Assembly (NCBI GenBank): GCA_016716385.1
Contig: JADJWL010000003.1
Coordinates: forward strand, 1-64,000
Direction: 5' to 3'
DNA length: 64,000 nt
From: Bryobacterales bacterium
Lineage (GTDB): Bacteria > Acidobacteriota > Terriglobia > Bryobacterales > Bryobacteraceae
The translations under genes and the position numbers were made by a program. The number at the start of each line of letters is the position of its first letter. The first letter of the stretch is position 1. A model generated the notes under the pieces. That model did no database searches and had not been told where the DNA came from. It worked only from the letters and a program-made list of their open reading frames with translations. Positions 1 through 11,612 of this stretch are shown here, in pieces.

Positions 1-2620
<2,620 letters not shown>

Positions 2621-2624
<4 letters not shown>

Positions 2625-3335
2625 TTCGGCCTCCTGCCCGTCTTCCGTCCGGCAGGACCAGCCTTCGCCGTTGGCTCTGGCGATCGCTCGCTCAGCGCGG
2701 CCTGGTACCGCCTGGGGTCGGCGTGGAACAGCATGCGGCTCGGAAGGAACTCCAGCCCCCAGACCGATCATCTCATTGTCGCGGTCGAAGCCTCGTTGAA
2801 GTCGGCGTGATCTTCCGTTGTCGGTGCGTGCCGGGCGGCCGGACTGAGCGCCGCGGTGAATGCGGTATAGGAACGACACCATGGTGTCCGCTGCTTGCGC
2901 GGCAAGGTGGCCTGGCGGAGGTCGAGCCGAGCGGAGAAGCCGTCGCCGTCGAGCCATGCCGGCGCTAGGAATGCCGCACCGCCCTTGGATGGTCTGACCG
3001 TTGCGCACCTCGTCTTCCAACGAGTCCGTCCCTCCTTGGCGGATCGGGATGGTCCTGCGCGGCAGAGCACTCTGCCAAAAGAAGTCGGTCTCCCTTTAGA
3101 AGTTCTGGCGTCCCAGTCTATCGCCGGCTGGCTTTGCATGTCGGCGAGCATCGCCTTGCAGACCGACTGGACCAGCGTCTTGGAGAGAGTCGAATGCGAA
3201 GCCTGTAACGCTTGTCGAGCGCGATCTCGATGGCGTCGGATCTCGCCGACTCGATTGCCTCGGCGATTGAGACCGTCGAGCACGGGCCGCGCGCCGACCA
3301 TCTGGAAGGGCTGTTCTTGGGCCGGATGGCTCAGC
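2621..3335 (-). other. Degenerate stretch between hsdS and hsdR, no intact gene
   Basis: No reading frame here looks like a complete gene. Two short pieces look protein-like on the minus strand. One, near 3190-3290, has an amphipathic helical composition (contains SARSDAIEIALDKRYRLRIR). The other is the last ~49 codons before hsdR (contains EFLPSRMLFHADPRRYQAAL), whose TGA overlaps the hsdR ATG. They lie in different frames with stops between them. The simplest reading is the remnant of a gene that once lay between hsdS and hsdR; its family is not recognised. Confidence 0.4.
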
Positions 3336-4625
3336 CATGGCAACTTCCACGCGAAACTCGCCGCTCAAGAGCTTGGGCAGGAGGTAGTCGCGGATCTGAG
3401 TCAGTTTGGCGGATTCCTCGTGGTTCGCCACCACAAGCGCAAAGAGAGGGTCGGCGATGCTAGTGAACGCCTGTCGAGTTGATGGCGGAGGGAGGATGAC
3501 GGGTCGATGGAGGACATCGCCCGGTCGCACTCGTTGATGGCTGTTTGACGTGCCGGACGCGCCCTGTGCGAGTTACGCGAAGGCGGTGCTGCAGCTGGCA
3601 GCACAGTGGGACAGCCCGCGATAAAGCCCGACTGATCAAGTCGGTACACCAGCAACGCCAGGCGATGGCGGTGACGACACCCTCGCAGTTCGCGGGCAAT
3701 TGACCAGTTGACGAAGTCGCATCCGTTTCGACGGAAACTGTTGCCCTCCATGGTGCATCCGGCTTCGCGAGCCAGGACGCATCCCTGCGTCGACCCTGGG
3801 ATGCTGAAATGGTCGACAACCTCTCCGGGACTCTCCTGCGGGTTGACCTGTGTCTTCGAGAGGGTAGCCAAGTCATTGATTGCTCTTCACCTCCCACCCC
3901 TCCGGCACGGGGCCGATGGCGGAGTCGACGAAGCGGGTGGGCAGGGCGTCGAAGACGGGCTGGGGCATGGAGGGGAAGGAGGTCGCGCCGGCGGCCTTGG
4001 CCTTGACCGGCTCGAAGTCCACGAACCACGCCCGGAAGATCGCCCGCGCCAGCCGCTCCAGCGCCCGCGCCGTCCGCCGGTTCTGCTCGATCTTGTCGTC
4101 CAGCGCGCCGAGGACACCGGCGATGGCGCGTTGTTCGTCTAGGGCAGGGCGAGGATCCCATGCACGCAGCGCGCCCGAATTTGAAGCCGACCAGTTCCGT
4201 GAGACGCTTGCGCCCACTGGCCTGACGCACGCCCTTTCGTGCGAGAAGGATCGCGATCAGCAAGCACGATGCGCCGATTGATCCACGGATTCCCCAGAAC
4301 GTCCTGATTGAAAGCCGGGCCGCAAAGCCAGCCCGTCTGCCAATGGGCGCCCTCTGTTCGCGTCACCGCGGCGGGCTCAGGATGTCCCCGGCCACAGCCA
4401 TGCGCAGTCACCGTCGGCGATCGGCGATGCGTTCAATCCCGTCAGCATCGACACGGTCCTAGGATGCTCCTGCGGCTGTCGGAAGGTACGGGCCGTTCCA
4501 CCCCATAGTCGGAAGCTTGATGGGGTCCGGGCCCGACAGCCAGGAGGTCACCACCGCGCCGAGCGGACTTGCGCCAAGGTCCCAGATCCTGCGTCGCGCG
4601 ACCCTTAATCGCCCTCAGCTGCCAT
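3336..4625 (-). pseudogene. hsdS: Broken specificity subunit gene hsdS
   Basis: HsdS would choose the DNA target for HsdM and HsdR. Typical HsdS pieces are present in order but in different frames: an eroded first recognition domain (GAHWQTGWLCG, near 4320-4360), the central conserved helix (LDEQRAIAGVLGALDDKIEQ, near 4080-4145), the start of the second domain (VPEGWEVKS, near 3885-3905; then LATLSKTQVNPQESPGEVVD), and the C-terminal helix (TQIRDYLLPKLLSGEFRVEV, near 3340-3400). At about 3877-3882 one extra A creates a TGA; removing it joins GWEVKS to INDLATLSK. Another frame change lies near 3520, and residues are missing just before LDEQ. The first ATG after hsdM reads only MAAEGD before a stop. 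The total span matches a normal ~420-residue HsdS. Confidence 0.85.
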
Positions 4626-4639
4626 GGCTCGACCCGCGC

Positions 4640-6295
4640 TCAGTGACGCACCACCGCCATCAACCGCTCCCCCTCCTCGAAGCACTCCTCTAACTGCGCC
4701 AAGAGCCGCGGGTACTTCTCCGCGAACGGTTCGCCGTCGTCCTCCTGCTCCTGAGCGCCGACGTAGCGGCCGGGGGTGAGCACGAAGCCGTGTTTGCGGA
4801 TGCCCTCGATCGTCTCGGCCTTGCAGAAGCCGGGGATGTCCCGGTAGGCCCATTCCCCGTGCTCGGCCTCGTTCCACCAGTCAGGCGCGGGCTCGCCGCG
4901 CCACTGGCGGAAGGCGTAGACGATGCGGCCGATGTCGGAATCAAAGTTCGGGTCGCCCATGCCGTCGGCGAGCATGCTCTCGCCGTCATCGCCGCCGGTA
5001 AGCACGCGCAGGGTGCGGGTCTGCATGGTGCCCAGCTTGCGCGCGTCGATGAACAGCGTCTCGCGTTTTCGATCGCGCCCGCCGTGCTTGAGGTTCTTGC
5101 CGGTCTTGTCTCGGGTGAGGAACCAGAGGCAGGCGGGGATGCCGGTGGTGAGGAAGAGCTGGGCCGGCAGCGCGACGATGCAGTCGACCAGGTCGGCCTC
5201 GACGATGCGCTGGCGGATCTCGCCCTCGCCGCCGGTGCCGGTGGAGAGCGAGCCGTTGGCCATGACGAAGCCGGCCACGCCGCCGCCGCGGCCGTTGGGC
5301 GGCGCCAGGTGGTGGATGAAGTGCTGGATCCAGGCGTAGTTGGCGTTGCCGACCGGCGGCGTGCCGTAGCGCCAGCGCACGTCGTCGGCCAGCAGCTTGC
5401 CCGACCAGTCCGAGATGTTGAACGGCGGATTGGCGAGGATGTAGTCGGCCTTGAGGTCGGGGTGCAGGTTGCGCAGGAAGCTGTCGGCGGGCTGCGAGCC
5501 GAGGTTGGCCTCGATGCCGCGGATGGCGAGGTTCATGTGCGCCAGCCGCCAGGTGGTGGGGTTCGACTCCTGGCCGAAGATCGAGATGTCGGTCTTCTGC
5601 CCGCCGTGGGCCTCGACGAAGCGCTCCGACTGCACGAACATGCCCGCCGAGCCGCAGCAGGGGTCGTAGACGCGGCCCACGTAGGGCTCGAGCATCTCGA
5701 CCAGCAACCGCACGATGCAGCGCGGCGTGAAGAACTCGCCGCCGAGCTTGCCCTCGGCCTGGGCGAACTTGCCGAGGAAGTACTCGTAGACGCGGCCGAG
5801 CGTGTCGCGGGCCTTGGCGCGGTCGCCCTTGAAGCCGATGTCGGCGATGAGGTCGATCAGCCCCTTCATCTTCTCCGGCGCGATGCCGCGGCGGGCGTAG
5901 TCGCGCGGCAGCTTGCCCTTGAGGTTCGGATTGTCGCGCTCGACAGCGAGGATGGCGTCGTCGATCAGCGTGGCGATGTCGGGGCGCGCGGCCTGGTTCT
6001 GGAGGTTCTGCCAGCGGGCCTCGGGCGGCACCCAGAAGACCCGCTCGGCGGTGTACTCGTCGCGGTTCTCGAGCAGGCTTTCGATCTGCGGGCCGGTGAT
6101 GCCGTCGGCTGCCAGTTCGGACTTTAGGGCATCGCGGCGTGCCGCAAAGGAGTCAGAGATGTACTTCAGGAACAGCAGGCCGAGGACGACGTGCTTGTAC
6201 TCGGCGGCGTCGATCTGCCCGCGCAGGGTGTCGGCCGATTTCCAGAGGATCTCGGCGTGGGCAAGGTCGGTTGAGTTTGTCTCAGTGGTCGCCAT
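4640..6295 (-). CDS. hsdM: Type I DNA methyltransferase subunit HsdM
   Basis: N6-adenine methyltransferase subunit of the type I system. Its 551 residues are full length for this HsdM class. It has the N-terminal helical HsdM domain (residues 10-150), the SAM-binding motif DPCCGSAGMF (211-220) and the catalytic NPPF (289-292). The reading frame is intact. It heads the hsdM-(hsdS)-hsdR series on the minus strand; the stop lies 14 nt before the first ATG of the ruined hsdS. Without a working S subunit neither modification nor cleavage should be sequence-directed, unless an S subunit is supplied from elsewhere in the genome. Confidence 0.96.
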   Translation of the reverse strand: MATTETNSTDLAHAEILWKSADTLRGQIDAAEYKHVVLGLLFLKYISDSFAARRDALKSELAADGITGPQIESLLENRDEYTAERVFWVPPEARWQNLQNQAARPDIATLIDDAILAVERDNPNLKGKLPRDYARRGIAPEKMKGLIDLIADIGFKGDRAKARDTLGRVYEYFLGKFAQAEGKLGGEFFTPRCIVRLLVEMLEPYVGRVYDPCCGSAGMFVQSERFVEAHGGQKTDISIFGQESNPTTWRLAHMNLAIRGIEANLGSQPADSFLRNLHPDLKADYILANPPFNISDWSGKLLADDVRWRYGTPPVGNANYAWIQHFIHHLAPPNGRGGGVAGFVMANGSLSTGTGGEGEIRQRIVEADLVDCIVALPAQLFLTTGIPACLWFLTRDKTGKNLKHGGRDRKRETLFIDARKLGTMQTRTLRVLTGGDDGESMLADGMGDPNFDSDIGRIVYAFRQWRGEPAPDWWNEAEHGEWAYRDIPGFCKAETIEGIRKHGFVLTPGRYVGAQEQEDDGEPFAEKYPRLLAQLEECFEEGERLMAVVRH

Positions 6296-6402
6296 CAGGG
6301 CTCCGTCTTGGTTTCATTCGTGGCGGGGGCCTAACGCTTGAAATGAGCCGCGGTCCGCTGATATTCGCGAGCCGGGTCAAGCGCGCCGGCGCCATCTCAA
6401 TG

Positions 6403-7068
6403 TTATGCGGCTACGTATAGTTCCTGCGCAAGGGTCACCCGCCCGGCCTGCACCAACTGGAAGAATCCCCGCTCGATATCGACTGCCCTGTATCGACCGT
6501 TGAAGTACTGCGTCGAAATGCTAGCGCACTCCTCGCGCCACTCGTCGTACGCCTGCCGATTCTTGGCCGTGATCCGGATCTGTGTTCCAGCAGCCGACAC
6601 CCGGTGCAGTGCCCGATTACCTGGACGCGTGGCGAGCTTCACCAACTGCCTGTCCAAAACGCAGTACTTGACGGGGTCGAGAAACGCAAGAATCTTCGAC
6701 ACGAACGAAACACCTGAGAACTCAGGAAGCTTGATCGCGGCAATAGCGGCAAGGCCGACCGAATCGGGGCATCCGAGCATGGTCCGAAATCCGTTCAGTT
6801 GATCTTCTGTCGCTTCGGCACGAAACCGCCGAACCCGCCGATCGCGATATCCAACCTGAGCGTAGCCCCAGTAGAGCACATTCGCCAAACCGTCCAGAAC
6901 TTGCCCATTGGCATCCGACGTGAGCATCTTGCGAATCGCGGTCTCGACCGGCCCCATATCCTTGATTCGCACTTCGGCTTGCCTGCGAAAGTCGAAGTAG
7001 ACCGCGGGGAATGCGTACTTCGCGATTGCCTCTTGGAGTTCAGACGTTTGCGACTCGTTGAGGGCCAT
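6403..7068 (-). CDS. Hypothetical protein in defence island
   Basis: A 221-residue soluble protein with no signal peptide or membrane helix. The middle (about 110-145) reads PEFSGVSFVSKILAFLDPVK then YCVLDRQLVK, resembling the helix-hairpin-helix segment of base-excision glycosylase-fold proteins, but I cannot assign a family with confidence. It lies just upstream of hsdM on the same strand (107-nt gap) with a likely promoter of its own. The ATG at 7068 is the only reasonable start; the Shine-Dalgarno match is weak. G+C and codon use look less extreme than in the core genes from 14 kb onward, consistent with transfer. Confidence 0.7.
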   Translation of the reverse strand: MALNESQTSELQEAIAKYAFPAVYFDFRRQAEVRIKDMGPVETAIRKMLTSDANGQVLDGLANVLYWGYAQVGYRDRRVRRFRAEATEDQLNGFRTMLGCPDSVGLAAIAAIKLPEFSGVSFVSKILAFLDPVKYCVLDRQLVKLATRPGNRALHRVSAAGTQIRITAKNRQAYDEWREECASISTQYFNGRYRAVDIERGFFQLVQAGRVTLAQELYVAA

Positions 7069-7088
7069 GGGCTTGCTTTTTAATCTCT

Positions 7089-7094
7089 ATTATA
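7089..7094 (-). promoter_or_regulatory. Candidate -10 box (TATAAT)
   Basis: On the minus strand a perfect TATAAT lies 21 nt before the ATG at 7068, in an unusually A+T-rich patch (7080-7170) of this G+C-rich window. No convincing -35 hexamer is seen at 16-18 nt. It would drive the hypothetical gene at 6403-7068 and possibly hsdM. Confidence 0.4.
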
Positions 7095-7241
7095 GATAAC
7101 GCTAATGCCAAATCTATTAAGGGTTGCTAAGAATGCGGAAACGTCCATACTTTCTCCTATGGCTAACTAATACTGGGCATCAGGCGCAGCGCGCCAGGCC
7201 GCGCCCGCGCCGTCGGATGCATGCCATGCTAGGCATCGCTG

Positions 7242-8276
7242 TCACGGCGCCGGTTGAACAACCTTTGTCAAGCATTCAGCGAGAATCGGTTCGGTCAAAA
7301 CAACGTCCAACTCCAATACGTACGAAGCAAAAAATTGCCGCGCTAGATCGTTGCTCGGCCTCAGCAATGGGGACTCGTTAGTCTTGAACGCTGCCCCGCT
7401 CAGGACCTCAGTGGGGAAGCGGATTCCATGCATCGCAGAAAGTGGGCCGAAGAAGATCTGGAGTTCGTGGAGTTCGACCGGGCCGTACTCTCCAAGCAGG
7501 TCGAGGCGCAGCCTTAGCCGGGCGCCCCGAAGATCGGCGATACTCCAGTTTTGCCCCGTCAGAGTTTGCGCATTCCATTGACGAACAAAGGAGTCTTGAA
7601 AAATGACTGTGTCGAAAAGCTCGAGACGCTTGACGTCATTGGGCCGCCCTGTGGTGAAAGTCCTCTTCAACACGAGCGTTGGCTCGACCGGCAGCGATCC
7701 ATCTGCCGAGAAGTAGAACTCCAGGGTACATGCGACGGGGAAACGAATTACGGAGTCGCCGAAGCCGGAGTGTTCGCGGATGAGCTTGGCGAGGGCTTCC
7801 CCTTCGAGAACGCAGTGCGACTCCTGAGCTGTCTGCTCGATCGAATGGTAGCCCAGCGGACCACCAAGTCGAGCCGTGCCGACCAGTCTCAACAAATCGG
7901 ACTTGCTGGTCTTGAAGCCCCGCGTCCCAGCGAACGCGCGCTCGACGGCGTTGGGCGTGGTCGCGTGTCGAAGCGTAAAGAAGACCGAGATCGGCAGAAG
8001 TGGCCGCGTACCAGCCTTTACTTCCGCTTCGAGTTGGGCGAGTTGTTGCCTTTGTTCTGTGCGTCTAGCACGCTGCTCGGATTCCTCACGTGCCTTCTCG
8101 CGGATTGAGTGAATCTCCGCTACGAGACCCAAAGCGAAGGAAGCAGCAGTCAGTGCGGCTACGGCGTACCCGAATCCGGTCAGCCGACCGGCCTCGCGAG
8201 TATCGAAAAGCAACGTCAATCCGGCGATAAGGGATACGACGAGCAGCGTCAGCATGGATATCACGTGTTTTGTCAT
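7242..8276 (-). CDS. Two-helix membrane protein with coiled coil, unknown function
   Basis: A 344-residue protein not recognised as a known family. Residues 5-24 and about 33-53 are hydrophobic helices separated by a short charged loop. They are followed by a strongly charged Arg/Glu/Gln-rich coiled coil (about 55-90), then a ~250-residue soluble domain beginning PLLPISVFFTLRHATTP. The membrane hairpin plus coiled coil plus cytosolic domain layout recurs in effectors of bacterial immune systems, but that is only an analogy. It sits between a SinR-like/TIR group upstream and a hypothetical gene downstream, all on the minus strand. The 173 nt after its stop hold only the promoter-like patch described separately. 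Confidence 0.7.
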   Translation of the reverse strand: MTKHVISMLTLLVVSLIAGLTLLFDTREAGRLTGFGYAVAALTAASFALGLVAEIHSIREKAREESEQRARRTEQRQQLAQLEAEVKAGTRPLLPISVFFTLRHATTPNAVERAFAGTRGFKTSKSDLLRLVGTARLGGPLGYHSIEQTAQESHCVLEGEALAKLIREHSGFGDSVIRFPVACTLEFYFSADGSLPVEPTLVLKRTFTTGRPNDVKRLELFDTVIFQDSFVRQWNAQTLTGQNWSIADLRGARLRLRLDLLGEYGPVELHELQIFFGPLSAMHGIRFPTEVLSGAAFKTNESPLLRPSNDLARQFFASYVLELDVVLTEPILAECLTKVVQPAP

Positions 8277-8391
8277 GACTGTCGTATCCTAACGAACGCG
8301 GCAAATGAGTCGCCCGTCGTGTGACGTGATCGTTCGGAACATTTCGGCGCGACGGCTCCATTTCGATCTTATGCAGCCAAGTGACAGACGC

Positions 8392-8655
8392 TCACCATTC
8401 TTTCGGAAGATTCTTGTGAAGCCACTCCCACGCCTCTCTTGGGAGCCAACCATCCGAAGGCCCTTTGGCAGGTTGAATTAGCAAAAAATCGCCCTGATAG
8501 ATCAGCGACCTCAGTTTCGGACCGAGTTCAACAAGTGCATCGTACCGGAGGACGATCCACGTCGAAGTCAGATAGTGCCACCACAGATGTGACTGCTTGA
8601 GTTCATCGAAGAGCGCCGTGTACCGCTCGACCGGTTGCTTCAGGTCGTAGGTCAC
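8392..8655 (-). CDS. Small SinR-like protein, start uncertain
   Basis: Encodes about 87 residues with the pattern of the short SinR-family/VapD-like ferredoxin-fold proteins: a first strand ending TYDL, a helix with YTALFDELKQ, the WWHYLTSTWIV segment, and LIYQGDFLLIQPAKG. The function of this group is unknown. The start is a problem. GTG at 8655 overlaps the stop of the upstream membrane-protein gene as GTGA, which suggests coupled translation, but it would cut into the first beta strand (PYIVTYDL). An ATG at 8686 (MPPPDPVP...) lies in another frame and would need a shift near 8660. The open frame extends further upstream only through sequence antisense in meaning to the neighbour. Coding is convincing; the 5' end is not. 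Confidence 0.6.
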   Translation of the reverse strand: MTYDLKQPVERYTALFDELKQSHLWWHYLTSTWIVLRYDALVELGPKLRSLIYQGDFLLIQPAKGPSDGWLPREAWEWLHKNLPKEW

Positions 8656-9098
8656 GATGTACGGGCACGGGGTCGGGAGGGGGCATGACTCAACTCGGCT
8701 CGCCGGAGCCGGGCAGTTGTCGCGATGCGATTCGGCGTTGGCTCTGGCGGCAGAGCTTGAAGGTCGCGACTGGTCAGCATGTGACTTTCTGAGCCGAACA
8801 TCTTCATGGCAGCGAACTGAACGTGCGATTCCTCGCTGAACACGAGGTTCTGTGGGTACTTCACCACGAGCCACACGACCGTACCAAATACCGCGAGGAA
8901 CATCAGGACACCAATCCCAATGGCGGCGATCTTCCACGGTTCTGGCAGCCCGAACCACGTGCCTGTTCCGAATAGAAAGCTCTCGACGATCAGCAGGGCA
9001 AGGACGAAGAATCCGAGTGGCGAGTGAACCGCCTGCACGGCCCTAGTCCGCATCGACATGTACGAGGCAGCCCCACTTCGCGTGGATTCAGTCATCAA
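8652..9098 (-). CDS. Small two-helix membrane protein
   Basis: A 148-residue protein with two transmembrane helices (about 28-48 and 56-80: PLGFFVLALLIVESFLFGTG and IAAIGIGVLMFLAVFGTVVW), then a cytosolic tail of about 65 residues. The tail contains VFSEESHVQFAAMKMFGSES and a basic, proline-rich end. The family is not recognised. It lies 112 nt downstream of the TIR gene and overlaps the SinR-like gene by 4 nt, so the three probably form one transcript. The start is the first of two adjacent ATG codons. Confidence 0.68.
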   Translation of the reverse strand: MMTESTRSGAASYMSMRTRAVQAVHSPLGFFVLALLIVESFLFGTGTWFGLPEPWKIAAIGIGVLMFLAVFGTVVWLVVKYPQNLVFSEESHVQFAAMKMFGSESHMLTSRDLQALPPEPTPNRIATTARLRRAELSHAPSRPRARTS

Positions 9099-9210
9099 TC
9101 AGTCCATGCGCCGTGAATGTCGCTGTTCTTTCCATTCGTCCGCACAATGTAACGCCCAGCATCAGTGGCGGCGCGAAGCGCCGTCCGCTGCATGCTGTTG
9201 TTCGGCAGAC

Positions 9211-10173
9211 CTATTGCTTCGGCTCATCATCACCCTTGTCTTCCTCCTCGTCCGCCGGCGCCAGTCGCTCGCAGAAGCGCTCGACCTCATGCAGGGTCAT
9301 GTCCATCATCATCGGATCCATCCCGAACTCCTCCATGAACGGAGCGCCGCGCATCAGGTTCTTGGCCGCTCTGCGAAAGCGGTGTAATGCAGATGCCGCG
9401 TCGGGATGTCTGGATCTCACGGCTCTGTACGCATCGGCACCGAGCTCATATAGCCACGGTAACTCGTCGCGGAACATGCTCGCCATGACGAGAATCATGA
9501 TCGGATCATCTGGACGCTCGCCAACCATGTGGTGGAACTCTCGGAACATCATCGGGTGCATTCGGCGACCACGCCTACGCGGCGAAAAGGGGCCGGCCTC
9601 TTCGACATCCCGGATGCGTGCATCGAGAGCACGGACACTCGCCACCAGTTCTTCGAGAATCTCATGCTGTAGGCGCATGTGTCTTTCGGCCGGAGCGTCA
9701 TCAGGAATCGCTTCCAGCTTCTTCTCGAACTCGGGCCAGAGGGCTTCGAATAGCTGCTTGGCTCGCGCCTCGGGAATGGGTTGCTCGGCGTTCTTCTGGA
9801 TTGATTGGATAACTTCGCCGACTCCCGGGCGAGCCAGCTTCTTCGCTTGGAACTGCGCAAGTGGGCCCGAGACGTCGCTGAACTCGAGATCGAGAAGGAG
9901 GGGAATCACACGGCTCGTCTCCAGCGATTTGGTCAGCGCTCCCGCCTCGAAAAGCACCCAGGGAGAAGTGATGTTCTCGGACGTGACACAGATAATGCCG
10001 AAGTTGGAGGCGGCCAGCTCTTTGGCGACGGATTGAGCCCATCTCTCGCCAGCCTCAATATCCGCCTCGGAGAGCCACGGCTCCACGTAGTGCAGAACCA
10101 GTGGCAGCCACTCCCGGAGCCCTTGCGCCAGGCTTCGGCTCCTGTCGCCACTCCAGCTTATGAAGACTTTCAT
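9211..10173 (-). CDS. TIR-domain protein, probable immune effector
   Basis: A 320-residue protein starting with a bacterial TIR domain of the ISWSG type: MKVFISWSGDRSR at residues 1-13, alpha-B region EPWLSEADIEAGERW, and SENITSPWVLFEAGAL at 65-80, where Glu76 matches the catalytic NADase glutamate. Residues 130-320 form a helical, Met- and Arg-rich domain (MHPMMFREFHHMVGE; GMDPMMMDMTLHEVERF) ending in an acidic tail; I do not recognise it. The frame is open upstream to 10293, but MKVFISWS at 10173 is the natural TIR start. Known TIR effectors deplete NAD+ or make cyclic ADP-ribose signals in Thoeris and related systems; that role here is inferred from the domain and the defence-island context. 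Ends at 9211. Confidence 0.85.
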   Translation of the reverse strand: MKVFISWSGDRSRSLAQGLREWLPLVLHYVEPWLSEADIEAGERWAQSVAKELAASNFGIICVTSENITSPWVLFEAGALTKSLETSRVIPLLLDLEFSDVSGPLAQFQAKKLARPGVGEVIQSIQKNAEQPIPEARAKQLFEALWPEFEKKLEAIPDDAPAERHMRLQHEILEELVASVRALDARIRDVEEAGPFSPRRRGRRMHPMMFREFHHMVGERPDDPIMILVMASMFRDELPWLYELGADAYRAVRSRHPDAASALHRFRRAAKNLMRGAPFMEEFGMDPMMMDMTLHEVERFCERLAPADEEEDKGDDEPKQ

Positions 10174-10336
10174 GGTTATCTTAAGTGGGCATGATAATTC
10201 AATCCTACAGCCTTCGCAAGCAGCGCCAGCCATCTTTCGGCAGCAAGTGATCGGTCGGCTCTTAATCGCCGAGGCCAGAAGCCGGTTTGCCATCCTGAGG
10301 GCTCACGGGTAGAATCGGGATCTCTGGAAACGCCAC

Positions 10337-11357
10337 ATGCCAGCCAACGGGATGAGTCGATTATGGACAACGGCCGGCCCCTACAGGGCCACCGCCTACA
10401 GCAGTGAGGCAGACTTGGAAGCGGCCATCCTGCTCGTGGCCAAGGACCTCTTTGGCCCGAACCGTTTCTACCTCGACATCAAGAAGAAGATCGGAGCGAA
10501 AGGCGGGATCAGGAACATCCCGGACGGCTACCTGCTCGACCTCAATGGTTCGAAGCCCCGGCTGTTTGTCGTGGAGAACGAACTCGCCGCTCACGACCCG
10601 CTACGGCACATCGCCGTGCAAATTCTCCAGTTCTCCCTGTCTTTCGAATCCGAGCAGATCGGCGTGAAGAAGATTCTGCTCAATGCCATCAACCAGGATG
10701 CGCGGCTCAAGGAAGGTGCGAAGACTACGCGCGGAAGAACGGCTACCGCAACCTCGACTATCTGCTTGAATGGATGGTCTTCGAGAGCCCGTTTGCCGCG
10801 CTAGTCATCATCGACGAAGATTCCGAGAACCTGGAAGACATCCTGGCGCGCAAGTTCCAGTTCGGAGTTGAGGTTCTCCAGCTTTCGCGCTACCGGAACG
10901 ATCAGGCGAGGAAGCGTATCAGTTCGAGCCGTTCCTGGCCGATCTCGCCGGGGATGAGACGGCTCGGCAAGAGGGGACTGAAGTGGCGCCCGGCGTGGCC
11001 AGCACCACCGAATACGACACCGTGGTGGTTCCCGCCCGGGGAGATGGGTTCAAGGATGTCTTCCTTGGAGAGCACCGCTGGTATGCAGTTCGACTGCACG
11101 GCTCGATGCGGCCCCAGATCCGATACATCGCGGTCTATCAGGTGGCACCGGTTTCCGCGATTACGCACGTCGCGCCAGTCCGCTCCATCGAGCCCTGGAA
11201 GGATACAAGGAAATGGGTGATCAACTTCACCGAACCGGCCAGGGAGATCAAGCCGATCCCAATGCCGAAAGAAGGGCGGGTTCGCAGCTTCCAGAATCTG
11301 CGCTACACGACTAAGGCGCAGCTCGAAACAGCAACCTCGCTGGACGACCTGTGGTAG
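10337..11357 (+). pseudogene. Nuclease-like defence gene with two single-base deletions
   Basis: One ~340-residue protein can be read across three frames. Part 1 (10337-10715) contains FYLDIKKKIGAKGGIRNIPD, GYLLDLNGSKPRLFVVENEL and HIAVQILQFSLSF, a D...ENE pattern resembling a PD-(D/E)XK nuclease core. Part 2 (about 10716-10905) continues as CEDYARKNGYRNLDYLLEWM and FQFGVEVLQLSRYRND. Part 3 (about 10910-11357) continues EEAYQFEPFLADLAGDE through to SLDDLW and a TAG. Each junction is explained by loss of one base, near 10715 and near 10907. Everything else is intact, so this is a very recent pseudogene or two sequencing errors. Divergent from the TIR gene. The family name is not recognised; the nuclease assignment is tentative. 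Confidence 0.75.
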
Positions 11358-11443
11358 GTCTGGCTGCGCTTGGCTTAACGCGCGGGAGCCGCCTGAGCGG
11401 GGGTCCTGCGGGCAGGGGACAGGCTACCGGTTTTCCGCCGAAT

Positions 11444-11459
11444 GCCAGAGTTTTCTGGC
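11444..11459 (+). terminator. Small hairpin after the nuclease-like gene
   Basis: GCCAGA-GTTT-TCTGGC, a perfect 6-bp stem with a 4-nt loop, about 90 nt after the TAG at 11357. There is no following T-run, so intrinsic terminator function is doubtful. The rest of 11358-11612 holds no convincing gene. Confidence 0.25.
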
Positions 11460-11612
11460 GTCCCGGATTTCAAGACGCTTGCCGTAGACGCAAAATCATG
11501 TTTCAAAATGGCACGGGGGCGAATTGGGCGGCCGCCGAATTGCGGGGCATGGCTCGCGGATTCGGTGCGATTCAGGCGAGCGGGCTGCGCGGGGGGACCG
11601 CGGGTGTTCGTT

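Noticed and set aside
4790..6127. 445-codon plus-strand frame
   Set aside because: Antisense to hsdM; Val/Asp/Gly-rich composition typical of an antisense shadow in G+C-rich DNA.
9113..10036. 307-codon plus-strand frame
   Set aside because: Ser/Arg-rich antisense shadow of the TIR gene.
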